In this document: positions 15,124 to 22,694 of the stretch, piece after piece
Position numbering within the stretch: the first letter of the stretch is position 1
Layout of the letters: the number at the start of each line of letters is the position of its first letter
NCBI GenBank assembly: GCA_011041895.1
Contig: DRAE01000059.1
Location: forward strand, 1 to 24,025
DNA: 24,025 nucleotides
Reading direction: 5' to 3'
Source: Candidatus Bathyarchaeota archaeon
GTDB taxonomy: Archaea; Thermoproteota; DRAE01
Position numbers and translations under genes: made by a program
The notes under the pieces: generated by a model
What the model was told of the DNA's origin: nothing
Databases searched by the model: none
What the model saw: the letters and a program-made list of their open reading frames with translations, nothing else

Positions 15124-16395
15124 TTATGGAAGAGCTCTCTCAGGGTCTCTCGGGAACAGGATTGCCTCCCTAATGTTTTTGAGATTTAACATTTTCATAA
15201 GCATTCGCTCGATGCCTATTGCAAAGCCTCCGTGCGGTGGTGCACCATACTTGAAAAACTTGGTATACCATTCAAGGTTCTTTGGATCCAATCCCTTTTC
15301 CTTTATTTGCTTCATTAACACTTCGTATCGATGCTCTCTCTGTCCTCCACTACTGATCTCAAGCCCCTTGTATAATAGGTCAACGCTTCTAGCCCATGGA
15401 GGTTCGGCCTTCATGACATAGAATGGTTTATCCTTGTATGGGAACCTGTTCACGAAGAAGAGATCACTATCGTACTCCTTTTTCACATACTCTCCCAGCA
15501 TTCTCTCGGATTCATCGTCATAGCTTTCACCATATGGAATGTGCTTGTTGAACTTCTTTAGGATCTCATATATTTCAGGGAACCTGAGCTCAGGTATGCT
15601 TCCCCTCGGTATCTCTATATCGACGCCCAGAAGCTCCAGCTCCTTTGAATGCTTCTGCTTCACCTTCCTCAAAGCATATTTAACTAGGTTTTCCTCCGTT
15701 TTCTCAACATCTATTTCGTCCTCGATGAAGGCTTGCTCAACTGCACAAACAGTGTATTCACACAGATGCCTTGTCGTATGGCTTTTCTCGGCTCTCCAGC
15801 TTGGCCCAATGTCATATAATCGCTCGAAGCCTGCAATTATCGTCAACTGTCTATGAAGCTGAGGATCTTGTCTCAGATAAACTGTTCTATCAAAATATTT
15901 CACGGGGAAAACAGCTGCACCGCTTTCTGAGGGGGCTCCAATTATCGATGGAGTATATACTCTTATGAAGCCATTCTTTCTAAGCCATTCTTCGAAGGCA
16001 TAGATTAAGGCAGCGTATATTTTGAATATTGCATGCCTTCTCTCATTTCTCAAATCAAGTGGCCTATTATCTAGTCTGGTTGGAAGTAGGGCTGGAACTC
16101 TCTCAGATGGATCGAGTGGAAGAGGTGTACAAGCTTTAGATAGTAGCACTATCTGGGAGGGGAATATTTCCAGATCAACATCCTTTGCAATCTTCTTCTC
16201 AGCCTTTCTTCCCTCAGCGACTATGACAGATTCTGGTGTTAGTTCATCTATAAGCTTCCAGAGCTCTACAGGAACTTCCTTTCTCTTTATAGTTAATTGA
16301 ATTTTCTGATTCCAGTTCCATAGAACTATGAAACATATATTTCCTAGTTGCCTAATGCTTCTAACCCATCCATGCACTTTTACAATCTCTTCCAT
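15124..16395 (-). CDS. aspS: Aspartyl-tRNA synthetase-type class IIb enzyme (AspRS, divergent)
   Basis: A class IIb synthetase of 423 residues. The N-terminal OB-fold anticodon domain contains 'VKVHGWVRSIRQLG'. The linker 'PLPLDPSERVPALLPTRLDNRPLDLR' is typical of archaeal AspRS rather than AsnRS. In the core, motif 2 is 'WRAEKSHTTRHLCEY' and motif 3 is 'GGFAIGIERMLMKMLNLKNIREAILFPRDPER'. Changes from the usual archaeal form include QDPQ for QSPQ, LWNWNQ for LRDRxG in the OB fold, and VEQAF after motif 2. Many archaeal AspRS charge both tRNA(Asp) and tRNA(Asn); I cannot say which applies here. The longest ORF begins at GTG 16404, but that GTG is in an AAGTGA ribosome binding site 5 bases before ATG 16395, which I take as the start. 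An archaeal asparagine-synthetase-like paralogue is less likely because the anticodon domain is present. Confidence 0.88.
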   Translation of the reverse strand: MEEIVKVHGWVRSIRQLGNICFIVLWNWNQKIQLTIKRKEVPVELWKLIDELTPESVIVAEGRKAEKKIAKDVDLEIFPSQIVLLSKACTPLPLDPSERVPALLPTRLDNRPLDLRNERRHAIFKIYAALIYAFEEWLRKNGFIRVYTPSIIGAPSESGAAVFPVKYFDRTVYLRQDPQLHRQLTIIAGFERLYDIGPSWRAEKSHTTRHLCEYTVCAVEQAFIEDEIDVEKTEENLVKYALRKVKQKHSKELELLGVDIEIPRGSIPELRFPEIYEILKKFNKHIPYGESYDDESERMLGEYVKKEYDSDLFFVNRFPYKDKPFYVMKAEPPWARSVDLLYKGLEISSGGQREHRYEVLMKQIKEKGLDPKNLEWYTKFFKYGAPPHGGFAIGIERMLMKMLNLKNIREAILFPRDPERALP

Positions 16396-16426
16396 GGGCG
16401 TCACTTATATTAGAAAAATGGAAGGT

Positions 16427-16432
16427 AAAAAA
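16427..16432 (-). terminator. T-tract between the small membrane-protein gene and aspS
   Basis: Six consecutive T on the minus strand (CTATTTTTTACC), 23 bases after the stop of the small acidic-helix gene, may end its transcript. There is no hairpin. Confidence 0.3.
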
Positions 16433-16454
16433 TAGATTAACTTGCGTTAAAGAA

Positions 16455-16757
16455 CTACAATGGCATGAAGATGCCTAGCCTTAGAAATGTAAAGAGTATT
16501 GGTCTTATAATGGTTGCAATTACCATTGCTATGAATCCTATTATTCTGGTTATGATCCTGATTATCAAGCTTATGAACTCGTTGATTATATTGGTTATTG
16601 ATGGGGGGATACCTGTTGACTCTTCAAGTGGTCCGAATATTTGCCTCAGTGAATCTTCTAGCTTAGATATTTTCTTGATTAGTTCGTCTGGTGAGATCTT
16701 TACTTCCTCTGCTTTCTCTTCTTTTTCCTCTTTTTCTTCTTTTTCCTCTTTGCTCAT
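16455..16757 (-). CDS. Small membrane protein with EEK-repeat head and coiled coil
   Basis: A 100-residue protein. Residues 1-18 are an almost pure EKEEKEEKEEK run. A heptad-like amphipathic helix (about 20-46, ISPDELIKKISKLEDSLRQI) follows, then a short PPS turn, and residues about 57-96 are hydrophobic with evenly spaced arginines, giving one long or two short membrane segments. ATG 16755-16757 has GGTGA 5 bases upstream. I recognise no family. The layout suggests a tail-anchored protein with a charged cytoplasmic head, perhaps an oligomerising adaptor. It lies at the head of a leftward run leading to aspS and thiI and is divergent from the phosphoesterase gene. Confidence 0.7.
   Translation of the reverse strand: MSKEEKEEKEEKEEKAEEVKISPDELIKKISKLEDSLRQIFGPLEESTGIPPSITNIINEFISLIIRIITRIIGFIAMVIATIIRPILFTFLRLGIFMPL
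16713..16750. repeat. Short 9-base tandem repeat coding the EEK run
   Basis: About four imperfect copies of a 9-base unit (TCTTCTTTT / TCCTCTTTT) lie inside the small membrane-protein gene and encode its EEK repeats. Copy number may vary between strains. Confidence 0.6.
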
Positions 16758-16811
16758 GTTTTCACCGTTTATTAAATAGAGACGATGTGATTAAATACAT
16801 TTGGATGAACC
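16758..16811. promoter_or_regulatory. Divergent promoter region with two identical AT boxes
   Basis: ATTAAATA occurs at 16771-16778 and 16790-16797, 19 bases apart. The left box is about 37 bases before the rightward ATG (16812), and the right box about 37 bases before the leftward ATG (16757). Each gene has a short leader with GATGA or GGTGA. The two promoters thus cross each other. Confidence 0.45.
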
Positions 16812-17384
16812 ATGGTTAAGATAGCTGTACTTGGTGACATGCATATCCCAAATAGAGCGAATAAAATACCTGACGAAGTGATAGCAGCCATTGAAAATTT
16901 TCAGCCGGACATGATAATTTGCACTGGAGACTTCGTTGAAAGGAAAGTACTTAACTTACTTATGGAAATTGCTCCCGTGAAATACGTTGTTGGAAATATG
17001 GACTATATAGATGGCCCACATAAGCTGAAACTAAGAATAGGGGAATTCACAATCGGAGTTATTCACGGTCACGGCATATACCCTAGAGGAGACCCTGAGC
17101 AATTATGTGAAATTGCTAGGGAGATGAATGTTAAAGTACTTATATCGGGGCATACACATATCCCATTCGTGAAACTTCATAAGGGAATACTACTACTGAA
17201 TCCTGGAAGCGCTACTGGAGCATGGGGAGGATGGGGAGGATCACTTAAGCCAAGTATGATCTGTATGACTATTGAAGGCACACACATGTATGTCAAAATG
17301 ATTGAAATAGAGTATGGCAAGTTTACTGAGAAGTCCTTTAGGGTTGATAAAGTAAATGGTGAAATAAAAATCATCCAAGATTAA
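16812..17384 (+). CDS. YfcE/MJ0936/Vps29-type metallophosphoesterase
   Basis: A 190-residue calcineurin-like phosphoesterase. The metal ligands are in the expected order: Asp9 and His11 (GDMH), Asp40 (TGD), Asn62 (GNMD), His85 (HGHG), and His114/His116 (GHTHIP). Members hydrolyse phosphodiesters in vitro with Mn2+ or Ni2+; the natural substrate in archaea is unsettled. The core to about residue 165 has the usual size; the last 20 residues (VDKVNGEIKIIQD) form an extra strand. GATGA lies just upstream of the ATG. The gene tail overlaps the convergent Trm112-like gene by 14 bases. Confidence 0.92.
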   Translation: MVKIAVLGDMHIPNRANKIPDEVIAAIENFQPDMIICTGDFVERKVLNLLMEIAPVKYVVGNMDYIDGPHKLKLRIGEFTIGVIHGHGIYPRGDPEQLCEIAREMNVKVLISGHTHIPFVKLHKGILLLNPGSATGAWGGWGGSLKPSMICMTIEGTHMYVKMIEIEYGKFTEKSFRVDKVNGEIKIIQD

Positions 17385-17760
17385 ATGGTTTACCGTATTT
17401 GACTATCTCCTCTGGAAGCTTTTCACGATGTTTTTCAAGGAAAGCCAAGTTTCTTCTTTCATCTCTAAGCTGATCAGGTAACATTCTCGGAATTTCCTCT
17501 ATTATCGGATACCACCTTTGACATTTTTCACAATACAGGACTCCGGTCACGATCTCCTCCTTGAAGCATTCCCTACATGTTGATATGTCAGGCCTTGCCT
17601 TTTCAACGCTCTTCATTAAGCGTCCACAGAATGCTTCACAGGGAATTTTGTCCCAAGGTAGTTTATGTTCTGAATGCGAATCTTTTTCGATCACTATCAA
17701 TTTGAGAGGGAAGTGTTTACACACTGGGCAAGCTAGAATGTCCATTAGTAGGTACTTCAT
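17371..17760 (-). CDS. Trm112-like zinc protein with a cysteine-bearing insert
   Basis: From ATG 17760 this is 129 residues. MKYLLMDILACPVCK opens it (Cys11, Cys14) and 'GVLYCEKCQRWYPIIEEIPRMLP' closes the core (Cys77, Cys80), the pattern of Trm112, the small partner that activates SAM-dependent methyltransferases acting on tRNA, rRNA or release factor. Between these lies an insert of about 45 residues carrying Cys41, Cys45, Cys62 and Cys65, which could form a second metal site. The frame extends upstream to TTG 17793, but ATG 17760 has GAGGT 7 bases before it and matches the family start, so I reject the longer form. No methyltransferase gene is adjacent. The 3' end overlaps the phosphoesterase gene by 14 bases. 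Confidence 0.8.
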   Translation of the reverse strand: MKYLLMDILACPVCKHFPLKLIVIEKDSHSEHKLPWDKIPCEAFCGRLMKSVEKARPDISTCRECFKEEIVTGVLYCEKCQRWYPIIEEIPRMLPDQLRDERRNLAFLEKHREKLPEEIVKYGKPFNLG

Positions 17761-17825
17761 TTCTGCAACCTCACTATCACTATAATACGACAATATTAAT
17801 TTTGTTAATCGACTTTAGTGTAACA

Positions 17826-17834
17826 GTTTTATAG
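17826..17834 (+). promoter_or_regulatory. TATA-like box for tldD
   Basis: GTTTTATAG is centred 28 bases before ATG 17858, consistent with a leaderless or near-leaderless transcript for the tldD-tldE pair. It lies in the 97-base gap shared with the divergent Trm112-like gene. Confidence 0.45.
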
Positions 17835-17857
17835 CATCGATTTTAATGGGATGAGGA

Positions 17858-19315
17858 ATGAGAGAACTTGCGGAACACATAGAGGAAAAGCTTGACCTAG
17901 TTGAGAAAGCAATATCACTTTCTACTGATAAGGGGGCAGAATACGCTGAAGCAAGATTGCAACTTAACCTAAGCAAGGAAATGCTACTGCAAAATGGACA
18001 GTTGCTCCCTCCAAATATAACCATGAACTTTGGAATGGGAATTAGAGTGCTTTTGAATGGGATACTTGGATTTTCATCTACTACAAACTTAGATGAGAAA
18101 TCCATAAGTGAAGCTGTAAACAGTGCTTGCAAGAGTGCAATGGTATCCTCGGCACTCACAAGCGAAAAAATAAAATTCGGAAAGGAGAGATCACATAGGG
18201 ATAGCATAGTCATATTTGGGTCTAGGCCTTTTGACGACATAGATGACTCGGAGAAAATAAATTTCATGAGTGAAATAGACAAAACCATCTTATCATCGGC
18301 ATCCAAGGAGATAAAGGTAGTTAATAGAATGGTAGAGTACACTGAGCATTGGGTGTTTAAGGCAGTAGGGAATAGCGATGGAAGTCTAATTAAAACCTAC
18401 CTGACAAGAGCTGAACTTAGAAGCTTTAGCGCTTTCAATTATAACGGTTACCTTGAACAAGATCTCTTTCAAAGAGGAATAACTGGTGGATGGAATGATT
18501 TAGAGGAAATAAACTTCATTGAGAAACTGCATGATAGGACATCCTCCTTATGTAAGGTTATCATGCATGGAAAAAGTCCACCTTCTGGAAGCATAGACGT
18601 GGTCATGGGAGGAGAAGTTGTAGGTATAGCAGTCCATGAGTCATGTGGCCATCCCTACGAGGCCGATAGAATACTTGGCAGAGAGGCAGCCCAGGCTGGG
18701 GAATCATTTATGCGAAGAGAATATCTAGGAGAGAGAATAAGCTGTGAAGAGGTAAATGTAATAGATGATCCAACATTTGAGAAAAGCTTTGGATTTTACC
18801 TTTACGATGATGAATGTGTAAAAGCTAGACCAAGATACTTAATCAAAAATGGTATTGTAAATGAATTTTTGCATAACAGGCATACGGCAAATGTATTTGA
18901 CACCGAAAGCAATGCCGCCGCTAGAGCAGCCCTTTTCTCACGTGAGCCCATCATAAGAATGTCCACGACGTTCATTGCCCCTGGAGAACACACACTCGAT
19001 GAGCTATTAGAGAATGTTAGAAGAGGAATTCTAATCGAAACATTTGGTGAATGGAACATTGATGATAGAAGATTTAACATGAGAATAGTTGGAAGAGAAG
19101 CGTACATGATTAGGAACGGTAAAATTGTACACCCCGTTAAGAGACCAGTTATTGAGGTTACATCACTAGCATTTTATAAATCCATTGACGCTGTTGGAAA
19201 AAATCTTGTATTTATGTCTGGTCACTGTGGAAAGGGAGACCCTGCACAGATTGTTCCCGTGTGGTTTGGCGGGCCATATATTAGATTGAGAAGAGTTAGG
19301 CTTGGTGGTGTGTAG
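17858..19315 (+). CDS. tldD: TldD family zinc metalloprotease
   Basis: A 485-residue TldD. With TldE it forms the heterodimeric protease that, in bacteria, trims the microcin B17 precursor and degrades unfolded peptides inside a closed cavity. The zinc motif HESCGH (HExxxH) is at residues 260-265, followed by PYEADRILGREAAQAG. The C-terminal half has the expected 'DDECVKARPRYLIKNGIV' and ends with the 'GHCGKGDPAQIVPVWFGGPYIRL' block typical of the active subunit. Length is normal. ATG 17858 is the first possible start, since an in-frame TGA lies two codons upstream. tldE starts 2 bases after its stop, so the pair is co-expressed in a fixed ratio. The natural substrate in archaea is unknown. 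Confidence 0.94.
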   Translation: MRELAEHIEEKLDLVEKAISLSTDKGAEYAEARLQLNLSKEMLLQNGQLLPPNITMNFGMGIRVLLNGILGFSSTTNLDEKSISEAVNSACKSAMVSSALTSEKIKFGKERSHRDSIVIFGSRPFDDIDDSEKINFMSEIDKTILSSASKEIKVVNRMVEYTEHWVFKAVGNSDGSLIKTYLTRAELRSFSAFNYNGYLEQDLFQRGITGGWNDLEEINFIEKLHDRTSSLCKVIMHGKSPPSGSIDVVMGGEVVGIAVHESCGHPYEADRILGREAAQAGESFMRREYLGERISCEEVNVIDDPTFEKSFGFYLYDDECVKARPRYLIKNGIVNEFLHNRHTANVFDTESNAAARAALFSREPIIRMSTTFIAPGEHTLDELLENVRRGILIETFGEWNIDDRRFNMRIVGREAYMIRNGKIVHPVKRPVIEVTSLAFYKSIDAVGKNLVFMSGHCGKGDPAQIVPVWFGGPYIRLRRVRLGGV

Positions 19316-19317
19316 AA

Positions 19318-20661
19318 GTGGCATACGAGGAACTTGCATATATAATGCTAAGCTATCTAGGGCAGAAAAATGTCGATGAAGCCGTTGTAATAATAAATGA
19401 AAAAACTACTAGGCAAATCAGATTCTCAAATAACGTGATCATGCTTCATGCAATTTATAATGAGGTCACAGTTGATGTCATGTTTATAAAGGACAACAGA
19501 ATGATGGTTTCATCATTCAATGTAGCTGACCCAAAGATCGTTAAAAAGGGGATAGACAACCTAATATACCTACACGCCAAAGTTAAACCTCTCGAGAAAT
19601 ATAGACCCCTACCAGATAAAATTGGAAAATATCCCGAAGTTTCTGGAGGGTTCGATAAGAGTATAGTTGAAGTAGATCCTGAAAGACTTGTAGATTACAT
19701 TGACGTATGCATAGGATCAGCGCTAGAACATGGTGCAAGAAGGGTTGCTGGAACTCTTTACTGTAGTTATTGGAAGAAACATTTAACAGCTACAAATGGA
19801 GTTTCTGTGAACGATTGTGGAACACATATAAACTTAGATGTAAGAGCATTCGTTAAAAAGAGACAGACAGGACATTACTTTACATGTGCAAGAAGACTAT
19901 CTGATTTCAGACCTGGGAAAGCTGGAAGAGAGGCTGGGATAATATCGTCGATGTCAGATGAAGTCATAAAGGGAAAGCCTGGGAAGTATCGTGTACTTCT
20001 AGGGAAATCGGCTATTGGAAGTTTAATGAACATGTTCGCATACGCGATCTCGGCATTTTCAGTATTGTCGGGCCAATCATTTCTGAAAGAGAAAATAGGG
20101 GAAACTGTAGGGCCCGAGATTCTCAACGTGAGTGACAAACCGCTTTCTGAGGGATATCTGGGAGCCAGAAAATTTGATGACGATGGTATACCGGTGAGCA
20201 ATCATGTGCTTATAGAAAATGGAATGTTAAAGACATATGTCCACAACAGGGTAACAGCTGCTCAATTCGATACAGAGACTACAGCTCATGCTGGATGGAT
20301 TACTCCAATGCCATGGCATCTTGAGATATCCAGTGGAGAACATTCAGATGAGGAGCTCCTAGAGGAAGTTAGAGATGGGCTATTTGTCAACAATGTCACA
20401 TACATTAGATTCCACAACTATATAAAAGGAGATTTCTCAGCAATCGTAAGGGATGGAGTATATGCTATAGAAGATGGTGAGATCGTTGGAAGAGTCAAAG
20501 GACTGAGAATGGATTCAAATCTTCTAGAAATATTGAAGAATGTAAGAGCCATAGGAAAAGATTCCGAGCAGATATTTCATTGGTGGATGGAGTTTAACGT
20601 GCCAGTAACAGCTCCAAAAATTGTAGTGGATGATGTAGGGTTCTCAGTGGCTACAATGTAG
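19318..20661 (+). CDS. tldE: TldE/PmbA family subunit
   Basis: A 447-residue partner of TldD. It shares the fold ('ILNVSDKPLSEGYLGARKFDDDGIPV', 'LIENGMLKTYVHNRVTAAQFD', 'DGVYAIEDGEIVGRVKGLRM') but where TldD has HExxxH it reads SLMNMFAYAISAFSV, so it cannot bind the catalytic zinc. This is the known division of labour between the two subunits. It starts at GTG 19318, 2 bases after the tldD stop, with GGTGGTG ending about 6 bases upstream inside the tldD end. The stop is 2 bases from the stop of convergent metK. Confidence 0.93.
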   Translation: MAYEELAYIMLSYLGQKNVDEAVVIINEKTTRQIRFSNNVIMLHAIYNEVTVDVMFIKDNRMMVSSFNVADPKIVKKGIDNLIYLHAKVKPLEKYRPLPDKIGKYPEVSGGFDKSIVEVDPERLVDYIDVCIGSALEHGARRVAGTLYCSYWKKHLTATNGVSVNDCGTHINLDVRAFVKKRQTGHYFTCARRLSDFRPGKAGREAGIISSMSDEVIKGKPGKYRVLLGKSAIGSLMNMFAYAISAFSVLSGQSFLKEKIGETVGPEILNVSDKPLSEGYLGARKFDDDGIPVSNHVLIENGMLKTYVHNRVTAAQFDTETTAHAGWITPMPWHLEISSGEHSDEELLEEVRDGLFVNNVTYIRFHNYIKGDFSAIVRDGVYAIEDGEIVGRVKGLRMDSNLLEILKNVRAIGKDSEQIFHWWMEFNVPVTAPKIVVDDVGFSVATM

Positions 20662-20663
20662 AG

Positions 20664-21869
20664 TTAGCAGACAGAGAACTTTCCATGTGCTAAGTCCATG
20701 CAGAAATCATAGATTCCATCGAGCTCACTGTTAATAACATCTTCAATGTCTGATCTAACAGCCTTGATGTCAAAACCACGCTCTGGAATTATCTGAACGT
20801 CTATTGTTGCGGGGTAATTTATTGGTTGTCCAATGTGGCTTACAAGCCACACATAAACTTCCTTTATGCCTGACACCGATTTATAGATGTCGTCAGCCAG
20901 TTTATGTGTGAGAATGTTGTATATTTTACCTACATGGCTTACAGGGTTTTTCCCAGCGGCTGCCTCATTGCTTACAGGCCTGTTCAATGGTATTAGGCCA
21001 TTCACTCTATTTCCTCTTCCAACTTCACCACAATCTGCGCATTCAGCGGATGTACCTAGAACAGTTAAGTATACTCCGTAAACTCCTCTTCCTCGTTTAT
21101 CAAGTGTATTGATGTTTACTTTAACTCTGAAGTCAACTTTCTCCTTCACATACTCATTTAAGTTCTCAAGTATTTCGCGCTTAAGCCTGAAATATTTTCG
21201 TTCACTCTCTATAAAGCGGTCCACAAAGGCTAAGGCTATAGTCAAAGTAGCTCTCTTCTTCACTCTGTAACCCATAACCTTGATATCTTCTCCAGTTTCT
21301 GGATATAGCTTCTTGAACTCGCTTGAATTCAGATATTTTTCGACATCTAGTACAAGTCTCTCAAGCTTTGAAAGTGGAGCGTATCCCACTGCCGCCGAGG
21401 TGTCATTGGCTCCCAGCACCTTTTTTCCACGTCTGAAGATGTCTGTGAGCTCCTCGGATCCTTCCTTTATCTCTACTTGATATCTTAGATGCTCATCTGG
21501 GTCAACGAATCTAAGGTTATCTTTGATCCACTCCTTTGCAGCGTTTATGACTATGTCATTTATTGGAATCTCCTCGCCATTGATCTTTGCTGTAGCACGG
21601 TCTCCAAAAACTAAGAGCATTGGTTCAATTACCTTTCCCCCTCCAAAAGCCACCTGCGTCTTGCCAGCAACTAGTAGTCCTTTGTCTAAGTTGTAGTGTA
21701 AAATTACTCCTACGCGCTTGAGATATTCCTTGGATAGGTTTACAGCTGCCTGCTCCATTATGGCATCGCATATATAGTCTGGATGACCTTTACCCTTTCT
21801 CTCCACGATTTCAAAGGGCATTTCATCCATGCACTTTCTACCATGGATTCCGATGTTTATCCTCCTCAA
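20664..21869 (-). CDS. S-adenosylmethionine synthetase, archaeal type
   Basis: This makes SAM from methionine and ATP and belongs to the archaeal family, which is only distantly related to bacterial MetK. Signatures: 'FEIVERKGKGHPDYICDAIME' near the start, 'LLVAGKTQVAFGGG', 'LGANDTSAAVGYAPLSKLE', and 'GRGNRVNGLIPLNRPVSNEAAAGKNPVSHVGKIYN' with the usual AAAGKNP core. Length (about 400) is normal. The longest ORF starts at GTG 21878 (404 residues), but this GTG is within a GGTGA ribosome binding site 5 bases before TTG 21869, the start I prefer. SAM from this enzyme would feed the radical SAM protein and any Trm112-activated methyltransferase. It is convergent with tldE with a 2-base gap. Confidence 0.95.
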   Translation of the reverse strand: MRRINIGIHGRKCMDEMPFEIVERKGKGHPDYICDAIMEQAAVNLSKEYLKRVGVILHYNLDKGLLVAGKTQVAFGGGKVIEPMLLVFGDRATAKINGEEIPINDIVINAAKEWIKDNLRFVDPDEHLRYQVEIKEGSEELTDIFRRGKKVLGANDTSAAVGYAPLSKLERLVLDVEKYLNSSEFKKLYPETGEDIKVMGYRVKKRATLTIALAFVDRFIESERKYFRLKREILENLNEYVKEKVDFRVKVNINTLDKRGRGVYGVYLTVLGTSAECADCGEVGRGNRVNGLIPLNRPVSNEAAAGKNPVSHVGKIYNILTHKLADDIYKSVSGIKEVYVWLVSHIGQPINYPATIDVQIIPERGFDIKAVRSDIEDVINSELDGIYDFCMDLAHGKFSVC

Positions 21870-21926
21870 CTTCTTCACCTATTCACGTAGGTTTCCTCTT
21901 TAAAAGACTTAGTCTTGAAATTAAAA

Positions 21927-22694
21927 CTATCGTAGTTCACTATATCTTGCAGCTAAGTAGCCTTTAAGAAAGTGAGGCCTCCCTCTGACCACGCTTCTGA
22001 GAATGGCCTTCCATAGTGGAGCTCTAAGTATTTTCCAGTATTGGAATCCTATATTAAATATTCTCTCAGGATAGTGCTTCACCCTTGTATTGTAATAGCT
22101 TACATCATGTGCGTAGATTATCTTGAAGCCGGCACGTTTAAGTGCATTGTATATATAAGTATCTTCACATCCAGTTATTTCCTTTGAGAAACCTCCAACA
22201 GCCTTCCAATAGGGCTTGTATACGGCGTACATTCCAGTGAAGGGCTCCATTATGGGTAGAAACTTGGAGATTCTACCTAGAATGTTGGCAGGTATTGAAC
22301 TGAAATTGAATATAGTGTAATCCATGTACCTGTAAGTTATCATTCCAATTCTATTCTTGCCTAGGAGGTGAAGATGCTTTCTGGGGTCATCCTTGAGGAA
22401 GAAGTCTGAACTCACATTTAATATCCTGTCATATTTAGCCTTTTCAAATCCTATGTGTCGAGTGTGAGCCAGCTGGTGATTCCAATCTGGAGCTGGCCTT
22501 CGCTTAAAAACGGGGGTGAAGCGATCTAGAAAACCATGGTCACGAATAATTTTCCTAGCAACTTCATAGCTTTTATCTGTGCACCTGTCAAAGACTATGA
22601 CAATTTCATCAGGCTCAAACTTAAGAACTGTAGGTAAAGTTATTGGCAATATTCTAGCTTCATTATGAACTGGAATTACAACCGAGTACTTCAT
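21927..22694 (-). CDS. Family 2 (GT-A fold) glycosyltransferase
   Basis: A 255-residue GT2 enzyme. 'YSVVIPVHNEARILPITLPTVL' is the nucleotide-sugar-binding start; 'EIVIVFDRCTDKS' gives the next conserved Asp; 'RILNVSSDFFLKDD' sits where the metal-binding DxD-like motif is expected; 'FTGMYAVYKPYWKAVGGF' and 'GCEDTYIYNALKRAGFKI' match the acceptor-side ED motif. No membrane segments are evident, so it is cytosolic or peripheral. The sugar and acceptor are unknown; protein N-glycosylation, lipid or exopolysaccharide synthesis are possible. Its ATG overlaps the TAA of the upstream threonyl-tRNA synthetase by one base (TAATG), with AAGGTGGT 6 bases before, so it is co-translated with that gene. 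Confidence 0.87.
   Translation of the reverse strand: MKYSVVIPVHNEARILPITLPTVLKFEPDEIVIVFDRCTDKSYEVARKIIRDHGFLDRFTPVFKRRPAPDWNHQLAHTRHIGFEKAKYDRILNVSSDFFLKDDPRKHLHLLGKNRIGMITYRYMDYTIFNFSSIPANILGRISKFLPIMEPFTGMYAVYKPYWKAVGGFSKEITGCEDTYIYNALKRAGFKIIYAHDVSYYNTRVKHYPERIFNIGFQYWKILRAPLWKAILRSVVRGRPHFLKGYLAARYSELR

Noticed and set aside
17761..17793. An 11-codon longer start (TTG 17793) for the Trm112-like protein
   Set aside because: ATG 17760 has a GAGGT site at proper spacing and matches the usual family start.
17815..18342. A 175-residue minus-strand ORF opposite tldD
   Set aside because: It is antisense to the conserved TldD sequence, is rich in Ser and hydrophobic residues as shadow frames are, and has no motif.
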